From the NCBI RefSeq assembly GCF_900114995.1, contig NZ_FOUX01000007.1, positions 248,001 to 312,000 on the forward strand: a stretch of 64,000 bases of DNA, in the 5' to 3' direction. This stretch comes from Chitinophaga sp. YR627. GTDB lineage: Bacteria > Bacteroidota > Bacteroidia > Chitinophagales > Chitinophagaceae. A program made the translations under genes and the position numbers. The notes beneath the pieces are model-generated. The model made no database searches and was not told where the DNA came from. It worked only from the letters and a program-made list of their open reading frames with translations. Positions 52,038 through 60,043 of the stretch are shown piece after piece. Each line of letters starts with the position of its first letter. The first letter of the stretch is position 1.

Positions 52038-54449
52038 TTATTCACCTTTCAGTACTTCAACGGGATTCGTCCCTGCTGCCTTCATCGTCTGCCATCCAAT
52101 CATAATAATTGCGATCAGGAACACTGTCAGTAAGCCAATGCACAACTCCATAAGCTGGACAGGTGTATGGTACGGAAAATGACTGAGTACAACGTTTTCA
52201 AAGAAAAGATAGGTAACAGGCAGCGCGATGATTGCCGCGATTGATAGTAGCACGAAGAAGCTACGGCTCAATAAGTAGATAAGATTGCTGAAGCTGGCGC
52301 CCATCACCTTCCGGATACTGATCTCCCTGAGTCGCGTCTCGGTAGTAAATACCACCATTCCAAACAATCCCATCGAAGCAATAGAAATGGCAAGAAACGA
52401 AAGGAAGCCGATGATCCTGATCATAATCGAAAATTCACTATAGGCATCTGCTATCGATTGGTCATAAAATTCAGCACTGAATGGATGGACACGATCGATC
52501 TTTTTCCACGTGGATGCTATCTTCGCCATCGTCGCCGGCATATCATCACTTTGTATCTTTACATTAATGACTGTTCTGTCCTCCGGTGTCCAGCAGGTAA
52601 ATGCCACAGGTCCGATGAGGTTCTCAACCTTACCATAATGAAAGTCCTGCATGACGCCAACAATCGTCAATGTACGTCCATTCAGGATTATTTGCTCTCC
52701 GATCGCTTTTTCGGGTGCATGGAAGCTTATATTGAATCGCTTCAATACCTGTTCGTTGACAATCACCTCACTGACAGCTTCCGCGGTTTTGGGTCTTGCA
52801 ATAAAATTCCCACCGGCAACAAGTTTATATCCATGCAGCGACAGATAGTTTTCGTCAACATGATTGGTCATGACAAGGGTAGAGTCGTTGGCATCTTTGT
52901 ACTTCATATTGCCACCCCAGTAATTCCCGATTCCTGTCACAATTAAAGACCTGGATAGTGCTGTTATTTCAGGTATCTTTTCCAGTTCATTAAGCAGTAC
53001 ATCGGGTTTATTCCCCTGCGTATAGATGTTCAGAATGTTTGCTGTACGGAATCCCAGGTCGAATGAAAGGATATTTTTATACTGTACATAGCCCACTGAG
53101 GTCGTGGTAATAAAGATCAATGTGACGGTGTATTGAATGACGACTAAAGCACGTCTGAGCGTCAGGTGTTTGAAGACCTTAACAGATGATACATTCCTGA
53201 GTGCATTGATAGCATTGACTTTTGAAAAGAAGATCGCAGGCATAAAACCGGCAATAATGCCTATGATGACCGAAAAGACAATAAATGCCGCGATCATGGA
53301 CGGAGTCAGCTCAAGTTTCACGGTTCGCTGCATCTCCGGAGCCAGGTTTATCAGCTGCGGGCGTAACAGAAGAAAGAGCAGGAATGAAAGTAAAAGCGCT
53401 GTCAGAGAGATAAGTATCGACTCAGCCAGAAACTGATGCCTTACCTGACGGGCACCGGCGCCAATTGCTTTACGGATACCTATTTCCTTAAAGCGGCGCA
53501 TGGCACGTGCGATGGAAAGATTGGTATAATTGAAGCAGGCCGACAGTATCACTATGAATCCAAGTCCTCCGAGTATCCAGAGGACAACCGGCGAAACGTG
53601 CGGTCCTGTAAAGCCCGGTCCTCCCTCTGAACGACGCAGATTTTCGCCAACCACAATATTATATAGAGGAAGCGGTTCCAGTTCAATTCTGGTGTCTTTC
53701 TCAGCCCTGTTTTCCTCTTTTGCAATTGCGTCGAGCTGTGACTGAATAGCAACCATATCCGCATTTTTCGACGGCAGGATGTATACGAAGTTGGGCCATA
53801 TATTTGTCCATTCCCCGAAATGCGGATCGTTTTTGTTAAGCTGCTCTGCTGTTGACAGTGATACCAGTACTTCGAAACTGATGTGTGAAAAGAAAGGAAC
53901 ATCTTTCATGACTCCGGTCACACGATAATCAAGTGTATCAAACCTGATCATCCTGCCAACCGCATCTTTGCTGCCGAAGAGTTTCCTGGCAGCCGTTTCT
54001 GTAAGCACAACCGAATAAGGGTCTTTTAATGCTGTTGCAGGATTACCCTCCAGCATTGGAAATGAAAAGATGCGGAACAACGAGGGCTCAGCCCAAAAGC
54101 CCTTTACAGGAAGAATGTTGTCGCCAACCTGTGCATCCTGTGAGAAATCATTACGTAAAATACTCACTGCCTCAATCCCGGTTAGCCTTTCCCGGATGAG
54201 CTGTGCGGTCTTTATCGATGCAGAGGCATATTTACCACCTTGTTCTCCTTTGAAAGTAGCCGCGCTGGAGATGCGATAGATCCGCTTACCGTTCTTATGG
54301 AACCTGTCGTAAGTGTGCAGATCCAGGACAAACGCAATCAGTAATAAGCCGACAGACACACTGATAGCAAGGCCAATGATGTTGATGGATGAGAATAGTT
54401 TGTTGCGCAGTAAGTTGCGTACAGAGGTTTTGATGTAGCTTCCTATCAT
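52038..54449 (-). CDS. FtsX/MacB-type ABC transporter permease
   Basis: An 803-residue permease with the MacB_PCD-FtsX-MacB_PCD-FtsX order: a first membrane helix (about 22-42), extracytoplasmic domain, three helices (about 290-410), a second extracytoplasmic domain and final helices (about 680-790). Motifs include FKEIGIRKAIGAGARQVRHQFLAESI and REISIRKVMGASFSNLIYLL. Such Bacteroidota permeases occur in large families and may export antimicrobial peptides or lipoproteins. No ATPase gene is adjacent. It lies 30 bp from the terminator after the lanthipeptide-type peptide gene. Confidence 0.9.
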   Translation of the reverse strand: MIGSYIKTSVRNLLRNKLFSSINIIGLAISVSVGLLLIAFVLDLHTYDRFHKNGKRIYRISSAATFKGEQGGKYASASIKTAQLIRERLTGIEAVSILRNDFSQDAQVGDNILPVKGFWAEPSLFRIFSFPMLEGNPATALKDPYSVVLTETAARKLFGSKDAVGRMIRFDTLDYRVTGVMKDVPFFSHISFEVLVSLSTAEQLNKNDPHFGEWTNIWPNFVYILPSKNADMVAIQSQLDAIAKEENRAEKDTRIELEPLPLYNIVVGENLRRSEGGPGFTGPHVSPVVLWILGGLGFIVILSACFNYTNLSIARAMRRFKEIGIRKAIGAGARQVRHQFLAESILISLTALLLSFLLFLLLRPQLINLAPEMQRTVKLELTPSMIAAFIVFSVIIGIIAGFMPAIFFSKVNAINALRNVSSVKVFKHLTLRRALVVIQYTVTLIFITTTSVGYVQYKNILSFDLGFRTANILNIYTQGNKPDVLLNELEKIPEITALSRSLIVTGIGNYWGGNMKYKDANDSTLVMTNHVDENYLSLHGYKLVAGGNFIARPKTAEAVSEVIVNEQVLKRFNISFHAPEKAIGEQIILNGRTLTIVGVMQDFHYGKVENLIGPVAFTCWTPEDRTVINVKIQSDDMPATMAKIASTWKKIDRVHPFSAEFYDQSIADAYSEFSIMIRIIGFLSFLAISIASMGLFGMVVFTTETRLREISIRKVMGASFSNLIYLLSRSFFVLLSIAAIIALPVTYLFFENVVLSHFPYHTPVQLMELCIGLLTVFLIAIIMIGWQTMKAAGTNPVEVLKGE

Positions 54450-54632
54450 GATCAGGTTAATAAAGGTTTCACAACTGCAATACGATACCTAAATGTATAG
54501 GGGAAATGCCATCAGGCATGCAAAATGTGATGAAACCTGAATTACCTGGTATAGAATGAAAAAAATGCTAACAATGTTAATAGTATCAAAGCGAATTGCG
54601 ATAGTCACTTATCCAACAGGCGTCAGGCCATC

Positions 54633-56930
54633 TTATTGTACAGAAGGTGGTGGCGCCTGACTACCCCATTTTTCATTGGGCGTTCTGCCCATTCTCATCC
54701 ATAGTTTCCCCCCTTTCATCAGTTCATCCCGATACAGCCACGCTTTGTCAAGCGGCTGGTCATTAAAGCGGGCCTCCTGCACATATACATTTTCTTTGCT
54801 GTTATTTTCAGTGACGATCTGTAAGGTCCTGCTTTTACCCAGTTGGATAGTGGCCTCGTCAAACAGCGGACTACCCAGCTGAATCACTGGTCGCAGGTCT
54901 GTTAATCCTTTCACGTCAAACAGCCCTAATGCCGCCATCACATACCAGGAGCCAAGCTGTCCCTGGTCTTCATCCTGACCATATCCGTAGCCATGTATAT
55001 TTTCGGTACCGTAGAACTCATCACAGATAGCCCGGGTCCATTTTTGTGTAAGCCAGGGTTTACCGGCATAATTGAATAACCAGCTGACATGCAGGTTAGG
55101 CTGATTCCCATGATTATAACTAGCCTTGATACCTGCAAATGCATCGATCGTCTTCCCGCCTCCAAAGCTGTTTTGCTGAGCAACCGTAAAGATGTTGTCA
55201 AGCCGGGTGTTAAACTCCTCTCTGCCGATAGCAGCGATCAGACCAGCCGGATTTTGCGGTACATAGAAAGTATACTGTACCGCATTTCCTTCCTGGAATC
55301 CCCGCCAAGGCTCCAATGGATCAAATTTGTCAATAAACTGACCATTGGCCGTTTTGGGTTGTATCAGCTTTGATGCCGTATTAAAGAGCAGCTCCCAGCC
55401 CCTGGATTTTTTGATGAAATAGTCATAGTCCGCCGTTTTACCCATGGCCTTTGCCATTTGCGCTGTAGCGAAGGCACTAAAACTATATTCGAGTGTATGG
55501 GAAGCAGAGAACCTTGAACCGGTTGAATCAGTATTATCGGCGTCAAGATAAGGGGAGTAGCCATATTGATTGAAAGCTGCCACATCCAGTTTTCCCGACC
55601 CTACAGGTCTGTCAGTGCCATCAGTTTCATTTGCCCTGATCGCCTTGTAGGCCAGTGTGGTGTCATAGTCCCGGATACCACATTGATAGGCAGCCGCAAT
55701 AGCCAGTCCTACGAAGTTGGTACCGACGCCGGAGGTAAATTGACCATTGGAGACGCCATCGGCAAACCAACCCCGTTTTTGATACACGTCCATCTGTGAA
55801 CGTACATAGTCATTGTAATGCTCCGGATAAGCCAGTGCCCAGAGCTGTGTCAGATTCCAGAAGGCGCCCCAGATAGCGTCCGTATTATACAAATTAGGCT
55901 GTCCGGCGTCGTTGATAATACCACGTCCTAAAAGTGCATGATACAGTCCGGTGTAAAATTTTGTCTTATCCTTTACATCCTTACCGCTGACCCTCAGCTT
56001 GCCCAGTTCACCCTCCCAGGTCCTTGCTGCCAGTTGCTGTGCCTTTTTGAAGTCAAGACCAGTAGCCTCCGCTTCGAGGTTTTTTTGTGCATGCAGGGTA
56101 GAAGTATAGGAAAGACCGATCTTTAGTTCAACAACTTCCTGATCAGTAGTGGAAAATTCAAGGAATAGGCCCGCACCTTTGCCTTTACTTTCCCGGTTGT
56201 TTTCCTGTACGCCACTGGCATTAAATGCACCTACAGTCGCAGGTTGCTTGCTGATCTCTCCATAGAAATACATGGATATCTTTCCCTGCGGATCATACTT
56301 TTTGATATACGCCGGATAGGTAGTCACAAATCCCTCAAAATGCCTTTCGTCGGTCATATGTACAGCAGCATCCAGCACCTCGCCGCTTTCCCCTTGTTTA
56401 TTGCCGATATCCAGTATGATCCTTGAATCAGCGGCTGCCGGAAAGGTATATCTGTGAAAACCTACCCGTTCAGTGGCGGTCAGTTCGGCGGTGATGTTAT
56501 AGTCATCCAGTTTTACCTTGTAATATCCTGGCCTGGCTACTTCGTTTTTATGGTCAAACAGGGACCTGTATCCGTTTTTAATCCCTTTTTCCGCATCTTC
56601 CAGCGTGCCTGGTGTCAGTATCCGTTGACCAGTCGCAGGCATCACAACAATCCCGCCTACCTGCCATTCGTGAAAATGGGCAAATCCTTCTATAGACCGG
56701 TGCCGGGTGTCATAACCAACGGCTTCCCATCCACTGGGATTACCATCATGCCCGTTTGTCGAAGGGGCCAGTTTAGCCATACCATGTGGTAAGGCCGCCG
56801 GCGTGTAGAAGAACCAGCGGCTATGGGCAGTTCCGATACCCGGGTCCACGTATTGTGACAGGTTTTCCCGCTGACTCACACAGGAAGCAAAGAAGACTAT
56901 AACGATAATAATGTATATATGTCTGTACAT
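54633..56930 (-). CDS. GH92 family glycosidase (alpha-mannosidase-like) lipoprotein
   Basis: A 765-residue lipoprotein (lipobox VFFASCVS). The GH92 start motif YVDPGIGTAHSRWFF and the region IEGFAHFHEWQVGG are typical. The active-site segment YGYGQDEDQGQLGSWYVMAALGLF near residue 645-668 contains the acidic residues and the calcium-site pattern of the family. GH92 enzymes trim alpha-mannose chains with inversion. It is on the minus strand and has no SusCD pair or other CAZyme next to it, so it may act alone on surface-bound glycans. Confidence 0.92.
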   Translation of the reverse strand: MYRHIYIIIVIVFFASCVSQRENLSQYVDPGIGTAHSRWFFYTPAALPHGMAKLAPSTNGHDGNPSGWEAVGYDTRHRSIEGFAHFHEWQVGGIVVMPATGQRILTPGTLEDAEKGIKNGYRSLFDHKNEVARPGYYKVKLDDYNITAELTATERVGFHRYTFPAAADSRIILDIGNKQGESGEVLDAAVHMTDERHFEGFVTTYPAYIKKYDPQGKISMYFYGEISKQPATVGAFNASGVQENNRESKGKGAGLFLEFSTTDQEVVELKIGLSYTSTLHAQKNLEAEATGLDFKKAQQLAARTWEGELGKLRVSGKDVKDKTKFYTGLYHALLGRGIINDAGQPNLYNTDAIWGAFWNLTQLWALAYPEHYNDYVRSQMDVYQKRGWFADGVSNGQFTSGVGTNFVGLAIAAAYQCGIRDYDTTLAYKAIRANETDGTDRPVGSGKLDVAAFNQYGYSPYLDADNTDSTGSRFSASHTLEYSFSAFATAQMAKAMGKTADYDYFIKKSRGWELLFNTASKLIQPKTANGQFIDKFDPLEPWRGFQEGNAVQYTFYVPQNPAGLIAAIGREEFNTRLDNIFTVAQQNSFGGGKTIDAFAGIKASYNHGNQPNLHVSWLFNYAGKPWLTQKWTRAICDEFYGTENIHGYGYGQDEDQGQLGSWYVMAALGLFDVKGLTDLRPVIQLGSPLFDEATIQLGKSRTLQIVTENNSKENVYVQEARFNDQPLDKAWLYRDELMKGGKLWMRMGRTPNEKWGSQAPPPSVQ

Positions 56931-56996
56931 GGAATATTATTATGTATGTACAAACATATGCTTTTCGTATCGGAATGTCAAGTAGCTTATACCATC

Positions 56997-58115
56997 TTAA
57001 AAGCCGACCGTATTTCTTTTCTGAATAGCTTCTTCGGTTCTGGGCACAAAGGACTCTAATCCATTTGTTACCGCCTCTTCCTGAATTTCCTCAATAAAAG
57101 GACGGAAACTCGTATTGTACTCCTGAAATGCCAGCGCAAGGTCATCCTTGTGTGCATACATTGCATCTGCTAAGGCAGCAGCACCATCTATTGCCAGTGA
57201 TCCTCCCATACCGGCAGCAGGAGAGGCACAATAGGCGGCATCACCGACCAGGGCCACTCTGCCTTTCGTCCAGGAAGGCATTTTTATCTGGCACAGTTTG
57301 TCGAAATAAAAGGTCCTGGAATTCTTCACTTCTTCCATGAGTTCAGCACTTCTCCAGCTTTCACCTTCAAACTGTGTAGCCATAATAGCCCTTTGTTGCG
57401 CTTCATCCCGGTAGTCATAAGGGATATCGGTATCCGAACGGAAACAGAAAATGATGTCAGTTTTATTGTTATACGCATTCAGCATAATGCCCTTGTCTGG
57501 CACATTATAAAACTGCGCCGTATTTTCTTTTATCAGGAGTTTATTGACGATCGTAATAGAAAAGTATTGTCCGAGAAAGTGGATGTAATCAGATTCCGGG
57601 CCGAACCAAAGTCTTCTTACCGCTGAATGTATACCATCACAACCAAAGAGCAGGTCAAATGAATGCTGGGAACCATCTTTAAATATCACCTGGATACCAT
57701 TCGCAGTTTCATCGATGGCAGTAATGCTGTTGCTGAAAATAAATGTAACATCGTTTTTGATCGTATTGAACAGAATATCCAGTAATACATCCCGTTCAAT
57801 TTCTAAATCATCATCCGGCAGCGTTTCACCTGCCTGTCTCAGCAACATCGATCCTACTGTCACATCATCCGCATCTTTGAATTCACATAGTTCCAGATGC
57901 AGCCTGTTGGCCCTTATCTGTTCAAGAATGCCCATACGATGAGCGATATCGATCGTGTTCCCACGTATATTGACAGGTGTGCCACCTCTCTTAAGATCGG
58001 GTGAGATTTCTACGACGGTAACATCGTAGCCCATTTTATTCATCCAGTAAGCGGTTGAAAGTCCGGCGAAACTAGCACCCGAAACAAGTACTTTTTGCTG
58101 TTTAAATTGGTCCAT
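56997..58115 (-). CDS. FAD-dependent monooxygenase (PHBH fold)
   Basis: A 372-residue flavoprotein with the FAD-binding motifs VLVSGASFAGLSTAYWM (residues 10-26), the GCDGIHSAVRRLWFG mid-motif and GDAAYCASPAAGMGGSLAIDGA late. The fold is that of aromatic hydroxylases and of drug-inactivating oxygenases such as TetX and Rox. It cannot be assigned to either drug class from sequence alone. An AraC regulator gene lies 81 bp upstream on the same strand and may control it. Rifampin and aminoglycoside modifying genes lie within 6 kb. Confidence 0.88.
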   Translation of the reverse strand: MDQFKQQKVLVSGASFAGLSTAYWMNKMGYDVTVVEISPDLKRGGTPVNIRGNTIDIAHRMGILEQIRANRLHLELCEFKDADDVTVGSMLLRQAGETLPDDDLEIERDVLLDILFNTIKNDVTFIFSNSITAIDETANGIQVIFKDGSQHSFDLLFGCDGIHSAVRRLWFGPESDYIHFLGQYFSITIVNKLLIKENTAQFYNVPDKGIMLNAYNNKTDIIFCFRSDTDIPYDYRDEAQQRAIMATQFEGESWRSAELMEEVKNSRTFYFDKLCQIKMPSWTKGRVALVGDAAYCASPAAGMGGSLAIDGAAALADAMYAHKDDLALAFQEYNTSFRPFIEEIQEEAVTNGLESFVPRTEEAIQKRNTVGF

Positions 58116-58196
58116 TGCTTATACCATTTATTTTTACGCTGTAAAGGAACGAACGATGGCCGGACTGTAAAATGGTAAAACGGAGTAAGTATTGGA

Positions 58197-59090
58197 CTAA
58201 TCGAGGTTTTTGTTCCGGAAAGCCAGGGGCGTCATACCAGTCACCTTGGTAAACAGACGTGAAAAGTAGGGATAATCATCATAACCCAATATCGTAGCAA
58301 TCTCTTTTACAGACCTGTCGGAATGATAAAGCAGCCGTTTGGCTTCTAAAATAATACGTTGCTGTATATGATGGGAAACGGAGTAACCAGTAGTGTTCCT
58401 GACACACTCGTTCAGGTAGGGAGTAGATAAGTTTAATTGTTGTGCGTATTCCGTGGGACGCTTTATCGTCGCATATTCACGGTCTAATAACTTTCTGAAG
58501 GATTGGGTGACAATTTCAAAGCGGGAGAGTTTATCAGCTGGTTTGGATTGTTCCAGATATTGTCCGATAATCAATCCCACGAAGGCATTACAACAGTCTT
58601 TTAATAAAGTATGATTTTTTTTATTAAAAGATAGTTCGGATAATTTTATGAAGAGCGCTGCCGCTTCTGACAGGACGGTGAACGTTTCTTTTTTTAATAC
58701 CAACGGTTTTACAGGAGTCATATCCTCCAGGAGTTGCAGATATTCAGGATGCAGGTGCTCGTTATTGATCGCCAGACTGACAACCGTTACATTCTTAAAC
58801 TCCATCGTACGGTGTACCTGATCAGGATGCATGTACATGATGGAGGAAGGCTTGATCTTATAATGCTCGAAGTCAATATCCATCGACAGGGTACCGCTTT
58901 CAACCAGGTAGAAGGAGTGACGGTCATGCCGGTGCGCCTGCGCGATTCCCTCAATCGTACCAATATCTTCGACCTCGGCTAATTCTTCTAAAGAGCGTAA
59001 GTTTTTGATGAATATTTTTTCAATAGACATCCCCGAATTATGCTCGTCATCGAAGTGATTGACAGGAATGGACTGCTTTGTTTTACGCAT
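58197..59090 (-). CDS. AraC-family transcription regulator
   Basis: A 297-residue regulator with an N-terminal cupin-like sensing domain (about 20-120, HRHDRHSFYLVESGTLSMDIDFEHY) and two helix-turn-helix units (about 195-297, LNLSTPYLNECVRNTTGYSVSHHIQ and VKEIATILGYDDYPYFSRLFTKVTGMTPLAFR). The start at 59090 is used because IPVNHF followed later by SIEKI is a familiar N-terminal pattern; ATG 59030 is possible. It lies upstream of the FAD monooxygenase gene on the same strand and is a likely regulator of it. Confidence 0.88.
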   Translation of the reverse strand: MRKTKQSIPVNHFDDEHNSGMSIEKIFIKNLRSLEELAEVEDIGTIEGIAQAHRHDRHSFYLVESGTLSMDIDFEHYKIKPSSIMYMHPDQVHRTMEFKNVTVVSLAINNEHLHPEYLQLLEDMTPVKPLVLKKETFTVLSEAAALFIKLSELSFNKKNHTLLKDCCNAFVGLIIGQYLEQSKPADKLSRFEIVTQSFRKLLDREYATIKRPTEYAQQLNLSTPYLNECVRNTTGYSVSHHIQQRIILEAKRLLYHSDRSVKEIATILGYDDYPYFSRLFTKVTGMTPLAFRNKNLD

Positions 59091-59279
59091 CTTTTTTCAG
59101 TTCTCTTTTGCAAAAATAAACTTTTAGCAGCAGCTGTTGCGTTCATCTTAGTTTCCGGAATAGTAGTGATACCGGTAATGCATACTTATGCATGGGGAAT
59201 AATAAAGTTACTGGGGAAATAACTAGTATTGGAACGGAAAGAAGACACTCATAACCCAATAGTATTTCACGGTATCTTT

Positions 59280-59481
59280 ATGAATATGAAAATCTCCCGT
59301 TTCCTGGCTGCCTGTTTGTTATGTACAGGTACCCATAGTAGTTGCCCGGTCCTATAGCCAGCAGATTGAACAGGCGGAGCTGCTACTGGAAAATAAAAAC
59401 TTTCTGCATGCCGCGATTGCCTATAGCAATGCGAACCGAGTGTCAGTGAACCGCACGCTTTCAAATTATCTAGCTTATTAA
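59280..59481 (+). pseudogene. Fragment of a secreted repeat protein gene
   Basis: A signal-like start (MNMKISRFLAACLLCTGTH...) runs into TAG after 25 codons. A second frame continues with QQIEQAELLLENKNFLHAAIAYSNANRV, a TPR-like pattern, and ends at TAA 59479-59481. A frameshift separates them and the rest of the gene is gone. The region 59091-59279 upstream holds nothing else that could be supported. Confidence 0.45.
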
Positions 59482-59530
59482 TACCCCAATAATTAACTGG
59501 AATTATGCCACCTGATTTGCCAAATAATAT

Positions 59531-59565
59531 TATCTTAGCGACTAAGATATTTAGTCAATAAGATA
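59531..59565. promoter_or_regulatory. Nested palindromic operator of the MarR-rph operon
   Basis: Arms of 15 bases (59531-59545 and 59551-59565) pair except for two positions, around GATAT. The inner arms GACTAA/TTAGTC and outer arms TATCTTA/TAAGATA are perfect. It ends four bases before the MarR start, the place of an autorepressor site. Confidence 0.8.
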
Positions 59566-59569
59566 TAAT

Positions 59570-60025
59570 ATGGATAAAGATCAGATAAGGCAGGTAAGAA
59601 AGCTGAGCCAGCTGTATGCATATACTTCTATTCAGCTGCATGAGGCGGTTGCCCGCAAAGCCGGACTTTCCGGTACTGACCATAAATACCTCGGTTTCCT
59701 GATGGAAAAGGGGCAGATGACAGCAGGAGAGCTATCCACATTGACGGGTTTGACTACCGGTGCAGTAACGGGTCTTATCGACAGATTTGAAAAGAAAAAG
59801 CTGGTAAAAAGGCGATTTGCAGAAGACGACCGGCGTAAGGTGCTGATTGAACCCATCACCGAAAATATCATGGCACTACTGACGCCATTGTATAAAAGCT
59901 TTCGCAGTCAGTCGGAAAAACTCCTGGCCTCCTTTTCTGAGAGCGAACGCAGCATCCTTGAAAGTTATTTCTCCCAGGCGATTGAGATCATGCAGGAAAC
60001 GACGGATCAACTCAATAGTAAATAA
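59570..60025 (+). CDS. MarR-family regulator of the rph operon
   Basis: A 151-residue MarR protein: dimerisation helix at the start, winged helix (about 45-105, MTAGELSTLTGLTTGAVTGLIDRFEKKKLVKRRFAEDDRRK). It is 18 bp upstream of rph and transcribed with it. The nested palindrome overlapping its promoter suggests it represses itself and rph and is released by an inducer, possibly rifampin or a related compound. In Listeria and actinobacteria rph is instead associated with a rifamycin-associated element, so a MarR-controlled form is notable. Confidence 0.9.
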   Translation: MDKDQIRQVRKLSQLYAYTSIQLHEAVARKAGLSGTDHKYLGFLMEKGQMTAGELSTLTGLTTGAVTGLIDRFEKKKLVKRRFAEDDRRKVLIEPITENIMALLTPLYKSFRSQSEKLLASFSESERSILESYFSQAIEIMQETTDQLNSK

Positions 60026-60043
60026 CCATAAAAGCGGCAGGAT

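Noticed and set aside
56997..58115. TetX tetracycline monooxygenase
   Set aside because: The fold is shared, but the sequence outside the FAD motifs does not follow TetX, so only the general monooxygenase call is kept.
59040..59222. Plus-strand frame of 60 codons with a hydrophobic stretch
   Set aside because: It overlaps the start of the AraC gene on the other strand and has no recognised relatives, so chance is more likely.
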